This document shows positions 26,081-34,758 of a stretch of 64,000 nucleotides of DNA, one piece after another; the stretch's first letter is position 1, and each line of letters begins with the position of its first letter. Source of the DNA: Noviherbaspirillum soli (GTDB lineage: Bacteria > Pseudomonadota > Gammaproteobacteria > Burkholderiales > Burkholderiaceae_D); the NCBI RefSeq assembly GCF_015352955.1, contig NZ_JACYOX010000003.1, forward strand, positions 124,001 through 188,000, read 5' to 3'. The notes under the pieces are model-generated. The model did not search any database, was not told the origin of the DNA, and saw nothing but the letters and a program-made list of their open reading frames with translations. A program made the translations under genes and the position numbers.

Positions 26081-26689
26081 GGAGTCACGGTAAGAATTAA
26101 TCCGGCCTCATTGTAATTTGGATGGGCGCAACCGCCCCTTTGACGACATCCTGCTCTTGTCGAAAGATAAAATATTCTCGAAAAAAATGATGCCGTATGC
26201 CAATATTTTTCGAGAAAGCTTGATGATTGTCGTTATTCCGCCTGCTGGAAACGATATTGTTTCTCCAGCGAATCGCGCAGGAAACGATTTTCGTAAAGCC
26301 TTATCAATGACGCATCGAATCGGCACTGCATGAATCGATTGCGTCGAAAATTTAACCGATTCCTGTTTCATGCATAAAAACAGGGATTGAATTTCAAATA
26401 TGAGCGCCAAATTAAAAGGGGGCGGGAATAAGCTGCAGATTCTTGCATTTTTGGTTATTGGTGCATTAACGGAAAAGTTTTTCCGCAACCGGGATTAATT
26501 CGCACAACAGGAAATATTTCAAGTAATTGATCTTTCAGGAAATATTTCGCTTAATTAACGTATTTTTGACGCATCAAAAACAGTAAATTGATCAAGTTTT
26601 TGCTCTTTTTTAACGATGCTGTCTTTGTAATAAAAGGCTTTGCCGTTACCATGTCGCCCGTTTGAAACTTCTTTATTACCGGAATCTCA
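26081..26689. other. AT-rich non-coding region
   Basis: About 600 nt of conspicuously AT-rich DNA in a GC-rich chromosome, between divergent genes. No credible gene was seen. It contains two copies of CAGGAAATATTTC, several ATAAAA and TTAATTAA tracts, and is presumably the control region of the secreted protein at 26690. Its base composition suggests acquired DNA. Confidence 0.6.
26508..26548. promoter_or_regulatory. Paired palindromes CAGGAAATATTTC
   Basis: The 13-mer CAGGAAATATTTC occurs at 26508-26520 and 26536-26548, 28 nt apart; its core GAAATATTTC is a perfect 10-bp palindrome. Two spaced identical palindromes 140-180 nt before a start codon look like operator sites. No known factor is assigned. 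Confidence 0.4.
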
Positions 26690-27280
26690 ATGAAAATAGT
26701 CAACAATCTTGTCAAGTGCTCGACATCCATTTTATTCGCTGCCTTTGCATTTCACTCCGGAAATGCGGCGGCTGAACTGCGTAATTTGCCATTAAGCATT
26801 TCCGTCAACACGCTGGAATCGCTTGTGCAGCAAGAAGTGCCAGGCGTTACCTGCAACACGCTGACTGAATCCGTTGGCATGACGACCGGTTCGGGAACCA
26901 TGAGCGTGGGTTACAAGAACCGTGGCTATGTCGGCCCAGTGACCGCCAACGCCCGAGACTGTGCCACGCCGACCTTCGTGTTTTCAAAAGGCAAGATGAC
27001 AATCACCGCTGTCAACGGCTCGACGCTGACCGCCGATTACTCGGGCAGTTTCAGCGGCTCCGCCGGCTCATCCATCCTGACGATGAACAAGGATGCGAAA
27101 TTCACCATCACCGGTGGCACCGGCGTTTTCGAGGGCGCTTACGGCAGCGGCAAGCTGAGCGGCTATGTGGACGTTGCAAACGCGCCGGCCGGCGCGCAAG
27201 ACATGCCGGGCAAGCTCCAGGCGACGGGCACGATCTCCTTCTCCAAATCCGCGTTCGAAGCCGCTTACCAGGTCTATTGA
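26690..27280 (+). CDS. Secreted protein with allene-oxide-cyclase-like barrel motif
   Basis: A 196-residue protein with a Sec signal (residues 1-28, MKIVNNLVKCSTSILFAAFA, cut near NAAA-EL). The mature part is beta-rich; FTITGGTGVFEGAYGSGKLSGY near residue 140 matches the GGTGxFxGAxGxG turn of small secreted allene-oxide-cyclase-like barrels. Two Cys residues (56 and 84 approx.) may form a disulphide. No enzyme activity can be asserted. The 5' part is more AT-rich than neighbours, consistent with transfer. It is alone, convergent with the mdc operon. Confidence 0.65.
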   Translation: MKIVNNLVKCSTSILFAAFAFHSGNAAAELRNLPLSISVNTLESLVQQEVPGVTCNTLTESVGMTTGSGTMSVGYKNRGYVGPVTANARDCATPTFVFSKGKMTITAVNGSTLTADYSGSFSGSAGSSILTMNKDAKFTITGGTGVFEGAYGSGKLSGYVDVANAPAGAQDMPGKLQATGTISFSKSAFEAAYQVY

Positions 27281-27340
27281 TCAGGACGACGCGCCGCCCG
27301 GCAGCATTCCGCCGGGCACACAGGCGCATTCCGGCGCCGC

Positions 27341-28273
27341 TCAGCCGTAGCGCCGCCGCAGCCATCCCGCCAGCCCCGCCAGCGAGCGGAATTCTGATGC
27401 TGAACGGGCTTCGATATGGGGATGCCGCTCCCGCAGCATGCGCGACAGCGCTGCTCCCGGCCCCAGTTCCAGCGCCACGGTCACGCCCGCTTCGGCGATC
27501 GCATCCATGCAGGCCGACCAGCGTATCCGCGATTCGATCTGCTCCGTCAGTGCCTGCAGCGCCTCGCGGCGGTGCCGGACCGGGTTGGCGCTGGTCCCCG
27601 AAAGCGGCGCAAATGCGGGTTCCGACCAGGTCGCCGCCTCGAGCAGCGGCCGGAAATTTTCCGCGGCCGCATGCATCAGCGGCGTGTGGGAAGCCATTTT
27701 CACCGGCAGCCGGGTCGCATGCAGGCCGCGGCTCTCGCATTCGGCTTCCAGTTCCGTCAATGCCTCGCGCAGGCCGGCAACGATAAAGCTCGCTTCCCCG
27801 GTCTCGATCGCGATATGCAGCGCGCCGGCAGGCAGCAGCGACTGCAGCGCAGCTTCCTTGAGGCCGGACACCGCCAGCATGCCATGCGGCTGATCCGGCC
27901 CGACGCATGCATCCATCAATGCCGCCCGTCGCGCGGCCAGTCCGACCACGTCCGCCGACGCCAGCGCGCCAGCCACCCCATGCGCCGCCAGCTCGCCTAT
28001 GCTGTAGCCCGCAACCAGCGCAGGCGCGGGTAGGTGGGCGCGCAGCGCCTGCCACATTGCCAGCGTGGCCGCCACCACCAGCGGCTGGGCGATGCCGTTG
28101 TCGTGCAGCGCCTCGGGCGAAGCCGGCAGCGCCTGCGGCGCCAGGCCGGCGGCCCGTTCCACGCCCCAGCCGGCAAGCGCGGCGGCGCTCGCCGGGTCGG
28201 AAAGCGCAAGATCGAACATGCCGGCATGCTGCCCGCCCTGGCCAGGGCACAGGATCGCCAGGCGCGCCGCCAT
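27341..28273 (-). CDS. mdcH: Malonate decarboxylase acyltransferase MdcH
   Basis: A 310-residue malonyl-CoA:ACP transacylase-type protein with LCPGQGGQHAGMF at the N-terminus, the nucleophile motif GYSIGELAAHG (Ser near 90) and the catalytic-His region KMASHTPLMHAAAENF. MdcH charges the decarboxylase ACP with malonate to start the cycle. It is the last gene of the mdc operon (2 nt after mdcB) and lies convergent to the secreted-protein gene. Confidence 0.9.
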   Translation of the reverse strand: MAARLAILCPGQGGQHAGMFDLALSDPASAAALAGWGVERAAGLAPQALPASPEALHDNGIAQPLVVAATLAMWQALRAHLPAPALVAGYSIGELAAHGVAGALASADVVGLAARRAALMDACVGPDQPHGMLAVSGLKEAALQSLLPAGALHIAIETGEASFIVAGLREALTELEAECESRGLHATRLPVKMASHTPLMHAAAENFRPLLEAATWSEPAFAPLSGTSANPVRHRREALQALTEQIESRIRWSACMDAIAEAGVTVALELGPGAALSRMLRERHPHIEARSASEFRSLAGLAGWLRRRYG

Positions 28274-28275
28274 GG

Positions 28276-29151
28276 TCAGGCCATCCCGTCCAGTTGATGG
28301 ACGAAGCAGGTAGCCGCCAGCAGGTCGGCGGCGCCGCCCGGCGACAACCGGCGCGCGACGAAGCGGCGGTGGCAGTCCAGCGCCATGCGCTCCCAGCCAT
28401 CGGCGCCGGTGCCGCCGCGTGCCAGGAAGGCCTGCGCGCTTTGCCGCACCAGCAGCGCGCCAGCCGCGCCGGCACGGTGGTAGACATTGGTGTCGCCCAG
28501 ATCGGCCATCAAGGCGAACAGCGCATCGATGCGGGCGGCGCGCTCGCCGCGTCCGGCGGCCAGCGTGCTTCTCAGCCTTGGCAGCGCCAGTTCAAACACG
28601 GAAGGCAGGCCGCGCGCCATTTCGGCGCGGGCGCCGCCCACTGCATGCAGCGCCGCCACCCGCTGGCCGTGCGACTGGCCGCCGGCGCCGCCATGATGCA
28701 TGCCCAGCGCATGGCCCCATTGCGCCAGCAGTGTGCGGCGCAGGCCGGCGGGCGACGGCGCCATGCCGCGGCCGTGGCGCCAGCCCGCGGCCGCGCACAG
28801 CATGCCCAGGCAAAAGATCGCGCCGCGATGGGTATTGACGCCGCCGGTCGCCGCCAGCATGCGCCGCTCGGCGGCAATGCCCAGTTCGCGCAGCACCGGG
28901 AAGGGCGCGCCGTCCATGCCGGCGCGGGTGATGCGCACGAAGTAATGGCGCAGCGCGAACAGGCTGCGCAGGAAGGTGCCGGCATGCATGTCGCGATGGC
29001 TGCCGTTGTCCACCAGGGACACCAGGCCGGGCTTGGGATAGAGCGCCAGTTCGATATAGAGGCTGCGCACCGCCAGCCGGGCCGCGGCGGCGCAGAAGGC
29101 ACGGCCGGCGCGCGGCGCGGCGTACAGCGATGGCAGGGCTAGGCCCGGCAC
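28276..29151 (-). CDS. mdcB: Triphosphoribosyl-dephospho-CoA synthase MdcB
   Basis: A 291-residue CitG-family enzyme with LYPKPGLVSLVDNGSHRDM (about residues 37-55), GVNTHRGAIFCLG and DTNVYHRAGAAG. It makes the 2'-(5''-triphosphoribosyl)-3'-dephospho-CoA precursor from ATP and dephospho-CoA for the MdcC prosthetic group. Placement after mdcG rather than after mdcA differs from the Klebsiella and Pseudomonas order. It overlaps mdcG by 13 nt. Confidence 0.9.
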   Translation of the reverse strand: MPGLALPSLYAAPRAGRAFCAAAARLAVRSLYIELALYPKPGLVSLVDNGSHRDMHAGTFLRSLFALRHYFVRITRAGMDGAPFPVLRELGIAAERRMLAATGGVNTHRGAIFCLGMLCAAAGWRHGRGMAPSPAGLRRTLLAQWGHALGMHHGGAGGQSHGQRVAALHAVGGARAEMARGLPSVFELALPRLRSTLAAGRGERAARIDALFALMADLGDTNVYHRAGAAGALLVRQSAQAFLARGGTGADGWERMALDCHRRFVARRLSPGGAADLLAATCFVHQLDGMA

Positions 29152-29819
29152 GCGCGCTCCGTGAATTCATTCAGCAAGTCGGCCGGCTCGGCCAGCAGCA
29201 CGCGGTTGATGTCCTTGACCAGCACCCGGGTGCGGCCCGGCGCTGCCACCGCATTGCGCCATTCCTTCCAGGCCACCGCCTGGCCGGACGGGAAGACGAT
29301 CTCGCCATCCAGCGGCAGTTGTTCGCTGTGGTCGTCGAGCAGCGCCAGGCCGTGGTTCAGCTGCGCCGCATCAATGGGAAAGAAGGCCAGGTCGATATCG
29401 GAGCGGGCGGTGAGGTAGGGCGCGCCGGTGACGGCCTGCAGCGCCAGGGAACCATAGATGCGCATGTCCAGCCGCGCCGCCGCGGCCTGCCGTTCCAGGC
29501 TGGCATAGGCGGCACGCCAGGCCGTCGGCAATGCCGGGGCCGCTTCCTGCAGCGACAGCGGCCGCCGGCGCCGCACCACTCCGGCCTGCATGCAGCGCAG
29601 GCCAAACCGCATGCGCGCCGCGCCGGTGTCGTCGATCGGCAGCGTCAGGCCGAGGCAGACCTGGTCAGGCCCGGCGTCGGCATCCCGACGGCGCACGGTG
29701 GCGGGCCAGCCTGCCTGCCGCCACTGTGCCAGGACCGGCTGCTGCGCCGGTGCCGCCGCCCGCTGCGCGGCGTCCCAGCCGGCGTCGGACAGCCAGACCA
29801 GGTCATGCCGCGCCGTCAT
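29139..29819 (-). CDS. mdcG: Malonate decarboxylase holo-ACP synthase MdcG
   Basis: A 226-residue phosphoribosyl-dephospho-CoA transferase. It contains a nucleotidyltransferase-like metal site (ARSDIDLAFFP) and the family opening HDLVWLSDAGW. It attaches the prosthetic group to apo-MdcC. It overlaps mdcE by 17 nt upstream and mdcB by 13 nt downstream, so it is translationally coupled. Confidence 0.9.
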   Translation of the reverse strand: MTARHDLVWLSDAGWDAAQRAAAPAQQPVLAQWRQAGWPATVRRRDADAGPDQVCLGLTLPIDDTGAARMRFGLRCMQAGVVRRRRPLSLQEAAPALPTAWRAAYASLERQAAAARLDMRIYGSLALQAVTGAPYLTARSDIDLAFFPIDAAQLNHGLALLDDHSEQLPLDGEIVFPSGQAVAWKEWRNAVAAPGRTRVLVKDINRVLLAEPADLLNEFTERACRA

Positions 29820-30516
29820 CGGCCATCACCGCTTCGATCACATTGGCGGCCAGCTTGCGGCCGCCGCGTTCCCGGCCCAGTTCGCTGCGCCGGTCTGCAG
29901 GGCCGGCCTCGTTTAGCGCCGCGGCCAGCGCCTGCGCCAGGTCGCCGCGCCACAGATCGACCACGCCGCCCATGCGCAGATAGTTTTCGGCGCCGGGCGC
30001 AAATACCGGGTTGTCGCGGGCCAGCTCGGTCAGCAGGGCTTCCGGCACCTTGGTGATGCGCGCCATTGCCGGCAGGCCCATCACGCGGATGCTGGCCTCC
30101 GGCAGCGCATAGCAGGCGTCGGCCATCAGGCCGCTGGTGATGAAGCCGCCGGAAAGCGCCTGGTCATACACCAGGCCGACCACCCGGTGGCCGCGCCGGC
30201 GCGCCAGGTCGATGCACTTGCCCAGATGGGCCATGTAGCTGTTAATGCCCAGCATTTCATCGCGGTGCCGCAGGCGCTGGCCCTGGGTGTCGATCAGGAT
30301 CACGATGGGCCGGCCCGGCTGCTCGCGCACCGTGCGCAGCACCGCCTCGGCCTGCGCCAGCGCGATCTCCACGCCGATCGGCGCATGGCCGGTGGTGCCG
30401 ATCACGGTCACGTCGCGCCCGGCCACCCGGGCCTGGCCCGACAGGAACAGATCGCGCTCGGTAATCTCGTGGCCCTGCGGGAACAGCTGCGCCGCCAGTG
30501 TCTTCCAGTCCATCAT
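29803..30516 (-). CDS. mdcE: Malonate decarboxylase gamma subunit MdcE
   Basis: A 237-residue carboxyltransferase-type subunit: GTTGHAPIGVEIALAQAE, VILIDTQGQRLRHRDE and YDQALSGGFITSGLMAD are crotonase-fold motifs of the MdcE family. With MdcD it forms the decarboxylase core acting on malonyl-S-ACP. It overlaps mdcD by 4 nt. Confidence 0.92.
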   Translation of the reverse strand: MMDWKTLAAQLFPQGHEITERDLFLSGQARVAGRDVTVIGTTGHAPIGVEIALAQAEAVLRTVREQPGRPIVILIDTQGQRLRHRDEMLGINSYMAHLGKCIDLARRRGHRVVGLVYDQALSGGFITSGLMADACYALPEASIRVMGLPAMARITKVPEALLTELARDNPVFAPGAENYLRMGGVVDLWRGDLAQALAAALNEAGPADRRSELGRERGGRKLAANVIEAVMADDGAA

Positions 30517-31409
30517 GCGGCCCTCCTGCGGTGCGGCGCGGCGGCCGCGACGAATGCGTCGGCTTCCAGCATCGGCAGCGCGTCCGGGTCGGCAATGCCC
30601 ATGCCGCGCCAGATGTCGGCCGGCTCGGTTTGCCCGCCATAGGCGTCCAGCCGCTGCGAGAGCAGGCGCTGCTCGGCCTCCAGTTCTTCCAGCGTCAGCG
30701 CCACCGCGCCGGCATGCAGCCGGTCGATGGCTTCGGCGGCGGCGTCGGCGAAGGCATCCATGCTGTCCGGCAGCAGCGCGTCGCAGTCGCCCAGCAGGTA
30801 GCGGTGCTTGCCGCCGCTGGTGCGCCAGACCAGCGCCCGGTCGCGCGCGTCGTATTCCTCCACGCCATGGGTGGTTTCGATCACTTCCGGCCCCGACATG
30901 GCCAGCCGGCCTTCCTCCGACATCAGCACCGCATTGGCGCAGCGGGCGACGATGCCCATGCCGCCGAAGCAGCCGGTGGCGCCCCCGATCATCACGATGA
31001 CCGGGATGCCGGCGTCGCGTGCATCGAGCAGGGCGCGCATGACCTCGGAGACCGCGATCAGGCCGGCATTGGCTTCATGCAGCCTCACGCCGCCGGAGTC
31101 GAGCAGCAGCAGCACGGCCTCTGGCCGTTCGCGCACGGCGCGCCGCAGCAGGCCCACCAGCTTGGCGCCATGCACCTCGCCGACCGCGCCGCCCATGAAG
31201 CCGCCTTCCTGCGATGCGGCCAGCACGGGCCTGCCGCGCAGCCGGCCGCTGCCGATCGCCACGCCGTCGTCGAACGATACCGGCGCATCGAGCTGGGCCA
31301 GGTGCGGGCTGATCAGCCGCCGCTGCGGCGGCAGGAATTCGGTGAAGCTGCCGGCGTCGAGCAGCTGGCGCAGCCGCTCCCGTGCATTCGCTTCGAGATA
31401 ACTGCCCAT
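30513..31409 (-). CDS. mdcD: Malonate decarboxylase beta subunit MdcD
   Basis: A 298-residue carboxyltransferase-type subunit with EGGFMGGAVGEVHGAKLVG, LLLDSGGVRLHEANAGL and IGGATGCFGGMGIVA (glycine-rich oxyanion sites). It forms the decarboxylase with MdcE. One-base overlap with mdcC; residue count is in the family range. Confidence 0.92.
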   Translation of the reverse strand: MGSYLEANARERLRQLLDAGSFTEFLPPQRRLISPHLAQLDAPVSFDDGVAIGSGRLRGRPVLAASQEGGFMGGAVGEVHGAKLVGLLRRAVRERPEAVLLLLDSGGVRLHEANAGLIAVSEVMRALLDARDAGIPVIVMIGGATGCFGGMGIVARCANAVLMSEEGRLAMSGPEVIETTHGVEEYDARDRALVWRTSGGKHRYLLGDCDALLPDSMDAFADAAAEAIDRLHAGAVALTLEELEAEQRLLSQRLDAYGGQTEPADIWRGMGIADPDALPMLEADAFVAAAAPHRRRAA

Positions 31410-31753
31410 TAATGACCTCCCTTGCCGCCTGGCGCCGACGGCGCCACCGCCTCCACCGCCTCCACCGCCTGGTCCAGCCGCAGGCTGACCACGGCGGGCG
31501 TGGCGCCCATGTCATTGATCGCGATCGAGACGTCGCCCAGCTGCCAGCGCTGGTTGAAGTCCTCCATCACGGCCTGCCAGATCGGCGCGAAGCCGAGCGC
31601 GGCGGTGTGGACTTCGATTGCGCAGCCGGCGCCGGCCGGCGCCGGCTCGATCAGCACTTCGAGATTGCCCGAACCGACCACGCCGACCAGGCTGGCCTTG
31701 GCCACCGGGCGCGTCGCGCCCTGGTTTTTAAAATGAAATTGCAGCGTTTCCAT
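31409..31753 (-). CDS. mdcC: Malonate decarboxylase acyl carrier protein MdcC
   Basis: A 114-residue delta subunit (start METLQFHFKNQG) with VGVVGSGNLEVLIEP, where the prosthetic-group Ser lies in GSGNLEV, and DVSIAINDMGATPAVVSLRL. It carries acetyl/malonyl groups. The start is set at 31753, 7 nt after the mdcA stop; a longer frame would run into mdcA. The C-terminal 20 residues are a loose acidic/Gly tail. Confidence 0.9.
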   Translation of the reverse strand: METLQFHFKNQGATRPVAKASLVGVVGSGNLEVLIEPAPAGAGCAIEVHTAALGFAPIWQAVMEDFNQRWQLGDVSIAINDMGATPAVVSLRLDQAVEAVEAVAPSAPGGKGGH

Positions 31754-31760
31754 CGTGATC

Positions 31761-33428
31761 TCACCAGTTGCGGAAGCGGCCCGGCGGGTCATACAGGCCG
31801 CCCGAGGCCCGCACCAGGTCCTTCATGTTCTTTGCGGCCAGCAGGTCGCGCGTGGCCTGCCGCTTGTCGATGCCGAGGTCTTCGGCGCGCCGGATCACGC
31901 CGCGGTCGCGCAGGTTTTCCACCATGCGCCTGTCGCGCCCCAGGCCCACGGCGGTATAGCCGGCCACGCCGCGGATGGCCTGCTCGCGCTCTTCCTCGCC
32001 GCGGCACAGCAGCAGGTTGGCGATGCCTTCCTCGGTCAGGATATGGGTCACGTCGTCGCCGTAGATCATCACCGGCGGCAGCGCCATGCCGGCCTGCTCG
32101 GCCAGGGTCCAGGCATCGAGCCGCTCGACGAAGGCCGGCTGCATGTGCTCGCGGAAGGTTTCCACCATCTGCACCACCAGCTTCTGGCCGCGCGGCATGC
32201 CGTTGCGGCCGGCGCCGGCCTCGCGCCCCGCTTTCAGCCAGGCCGGGCTGGCATGGCGCCGGCCGCGGGCGTCCGCGCCCATGTTGGGCGCGCCGCCGAA
32301 GCCGGAAATGCGGCCGGCGGTGGCGGTGGAGGAATTGCCCTGCAGGTCGATCTGCAGCGTCGAGCCGATGAACATGTCGCAGGCATAGTGGCCCGCGGCC
32401 TGGCTGAATGCGCGGTTGCTGCGCATCGAGCCGTCGGGGCCTACGAAGAAGATGTCGGGCCGGGCACGGATATAGTTCTCCATGCCCAGCTCGGAGCCGA
32501 AGGAATGCACCGACTCGACGAAGCCGGCCTCGATCGCCGGGATCAGCGCCGGATGCGGATTGAGCGCCCAGTGGCGGGCGATCTTGCCGCGCAGTCCGAG
32601 CGACTCGGCATAGGTCGGCAGGATCAGTTCGATGGCGGCGGTGTCGAAGCCGATGCCGTGGTTGAGCCGGGCGACTTCGTATTCGGCATAGATGCCCTTG
32701 ATGGCCATCATCGCCATCAGCACCTGGATCTCGGAAATCTGCGCCGGGTCCCGGGTAAACAGCGGTTCTATATAGTTCGGCGTCGGCGCCTGAACCGTGT
32801 AGTCGACCCAGTCGGCCGGGATGTCCACCCGCGGCAGCTTGTCGACGATGCGGTTGACCTGGGCGATCACGATGCCGCTCTTGAAGGCGGTGGCCTCGAC
32901 GATGGCCGGCGTGTCCTCGGTGTTGGGGCCGGTGTAGAGATTGCCGTCGCGGTCGGCCGCTTCGGCCGCCACCAGCGCCACCTGGGGCGTCAGGTCGATG
33001 AAGTAGCGGCCGAACAGCTCCAGGTAGGTATGGATGGCGCCGATCTTTATCCGGCCGGACGACACCAGCCGCGCCAGCCGGGTGGCCTGCGGGCCGGAAA
33101 AGGAAAAGTCCAGCTGCTCGGCGATGCCCTTGTCGAACACGTCGAGATGTTCGGGCAGCGCGATCACCGACTGCAGCATGTGCAGCCGGTTCACGCGCGC
33201 AGCGTCCAGTCCGGCCAGCGCCTTGCACAGGAAGTCCGCCTGTTTCTGGTTATTGCCTTCCAGGCAGACGCGGTCGCCGCATTCGATCACGGCATACAGC
33301 AGGTCGGCGATGCGCGCCGCCGGCAGCAGCTTGCCCGAGAGGTCGCCGCCCAGCGCCGCCGCGGCCCGCGCGTGGCGGGCGGCGCGGCTGGCCTGCTGCC
33401 GGTTCCAGATGCGTTCGCTATGTCCCAT
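31761..33428 (-). CDS. mdcA: Malonate decarboxylase alpha subunit MdcA
   Basis: A 555-residue acetyl-S-ACP:malonate ACP transferase. It has LEGNNQKQADFLCKAL near residue 55, ANMG-like GGAPNMGADARGRRHASPAW and IYGDDVTHILTEEGIANLL typical of MdcA. It exchanges acetyl for malonyl on MdcC. GGAAGG precedes the ATG. It is followed by mdcC after 7 nt and preceded by a Bug receptor gene 47 nt upstream. Confidence 0.93.
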   Translation of the reverse strand: MGHSERIWNRQQASRAARHARAAAALGGDLSGKLLPAARIADLLYAVIECGDRVCLEGNNQKQADFLCKALAGLDAARVNRLHMLQSVIALPEHLDVFDKGIAEQLDFSFSGPQATRLARLVSSGRIKIGAIHTYLELFGRYFIDLTPQVALVAAEAADRDGNLYTGPNTEDTPAIVEATAFKSGIVIAQVNRIVDKLPRVDIPADWVDYTVQAPTPNYIEPLFTRDPAQISEIQVLMAMMAIKGIYAEYEVARLNHGIGFDTAAIELILPTYAESLGLRGKIARHWALNPHPALIPAIEAGFVESVHSFGSELGMENYIRARPDIFFVGPDGSMRSNRAFSQAAGHYACDMFIGSTLQIDLQGNSSTATAGRISGFGGAPNMGADARGRRHASPAWLKAGREAGAGRNGMPRGQKLVVQMVETFREHMQPAFVERLDAWTLAEQAGMALPPVMIYGDDVTHILTEEGIANLLLCRGEEEREQAIRGVAGYTAVGLGRDRRMVENLRDRGVIRRAEDLGIDKRQATRDLLAAKNMKDLVRASGGLYDPPGRFRNW

Positions 33429-33475
33429 TCATTCCTTCCAGGTCATTGTTGAGTCGGTGGCGCGTCGCGGCCCGC

Positions 33476-34438
33476 TTATTCGAGCTTGACGTTGGCGGCC
33501 TTGACCACCGAACCCCAGCGCTCGATCTCGGCATCCACCTTGGCCGCGAACTCCTGCTGCGACATCTGCGGCACCTCGGAGCCGGCCTCGTGCCAGCGGG
33601 TCTGGATGTCCGGGTTGGCCAGCGCCTTCCTTACTTCCGCCGCCATCTTGTCGACGATGGGCTGCGGCGTTCCCTTGACCGCCCACAGGCCGTACCAGGT
33701 CGACACTTCATAGCCCGGCACGCCGGCCTCGGCCGTGGTGGGCACGTCGGGGAAGCCGGGCGCGCGCTTGGCCGAGGCCACCGCCAGCGCCTTGAGCTTG
33801 CCGGACTTGATATGGCCCGACGAGGAACCCAGGCCGTCGAACATCATGTCGATCTGGCCGCCCATCAGGTCCTGCAGCGCCGGGCCGGCGCCGCGGTAGG
33901 GCACATGGCTCAGCTGGGTCTTGGTCTGGATCTTGAACAGTTCGCCGGCCAGATGGTGCGAGGTGCCGTTGCCGGCCGAGCCGAAATTGATCTTGCCCGG
34001 ATGTTCCTTGGCATAGGCGATGAAGGACTTCAGGTCGGGCGCGGTGACGCGCTGCGGATTGACCACGATCACCTGCGGCGGCGTCGCGATCATGGTGATC
34101 GGTATGAAGTCCTTCTGGATGTTGTAGTCCAGCTTGGGATAGATAGCCGGCGCGATCGCATGGTGCGCCGCGCCGATGAAGAAGGTGTAGCCGTCCGGCG
34201 CCGCCTTGGCCGCCAGGCCAGCGCCCAGCGTGCCGCCGGCGCCGCCGCGGTTATCGATCACCACCGTCTTGCCGAGCTGCTTGGTAAGCTGGGCCGCCAG
34301 CGGGCGGGCAAAGGTGTCGGTGCCGCCGCCGGCCGGGAACGGCACGATGAAGGTCACGGGGCGTTCCGGCCAGGTTTGCGCCGATGACATGGCGCAAAAG
34401 CCGAGGCCGGCAAGAAGCAGCAGGGCAGGTTTGAACAT
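33476..34438 (-). CDS. Bug-family TTT substrate-binding protein (mdc operon)
   Basis: A 320-residue Bug receptor with a signal peptide ([21 protein letters not shown]) and the family motifs [32 protein letters not shown] and [20 protein letters not shown]. As first gene of the mdc operon it probably binds malonate, although no TctAB pair is adjacent. The start at 34438 follows GGAGA. It needs TctAB encoded elsewhere or serves as sensor. Confidence 0.88.
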   Translation of the reverse strand: MFKPALLLLAGLGFCAMSSAQTWPERPVTFIVPFPAGGGTDTFARPLAAQLTKQLGKTVVIDNRGGAGGTLGAGLAAKAAPDGYTFFIGAAHHAIAPAIYPKLDYNIQKDFIPITMIATPPQVIVVNPQRVTAPDLKSFIAYAKEHPGKINFGSAGNGTSHHLAGELFKIQTKTQLSHVPYRGAGPALQDLMGGQIDMMFDGLGSSSGHIKSGKLKALAVASAKRAPGFPDVPTTAEAGVPGYEVSTWYGLWAVKGTPQPIVDKMAAEVRKALANPDIQTRWHEAGSEVPQMSQQEFAAKVDAEIERWGSVVKAANVKLE

Positions 34439-34758
34439 GTTTGTCTCCATCCATAGAAAGGGGTGGGAAACCGCCGACTGCATGTTCCTTTATGATTTGG
34501 CTTGTTTGCAGACATACATAACGGCAGCTCTTGTATACAAGGTGGCGGAGAATATATACATTGTCAAGCAAATCATGGTTATATGGCTGAGCTTCGGGAA
34601 CCAGTTGCCGAAAAATGTCACTCTAAATTCCTGCTGCGCCAATTCACTTGCACTCAAGAAACATTGCAGCTAGTGTATCGCCCGTGAATTAACAATGGCT
34701 GGCAAGGCCTTATCCGCCGCCGGCTGTTCCGAGCAAACCCACTGCACTGGAGAGAAGA
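34439..34758. other. Divergent control region of the mdc operon
   Basis: A 320-nt AT-richer spacer between two divergent Bug receptor genes. It contains the palindrome at 34530 and a likely plus-strand promoter (TTGTAT at 34531-34536, 16-nt spacer, TATATA at 34553-34558), plus a TTGACA hexamer on the minus strand at 34562-34567. No gene is seen. Confidence 0.6.
34530..34541. promoter_or_regulatory. GntR/MdcY-type operator palindrome
   Basis: CTTGTATACAAG is a perfect 12-bp palindrome matching the NTTGTATACAAN class bound by FadR-type GntR regulators, and nearly the site I recall for the MdcY repressor of Acinetobacter malonate genes. It overlaps the -35 hexamer of the plus-strand promoter. 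Confidence 0.6.

Noticed and set aside
26108-26488. Minus-strand 126-codon ORF in the AT-rich patch
   Set aside because: No ribosome-binding site, no similarity recognised, composition as expected for AT-rich non-coding DNA.
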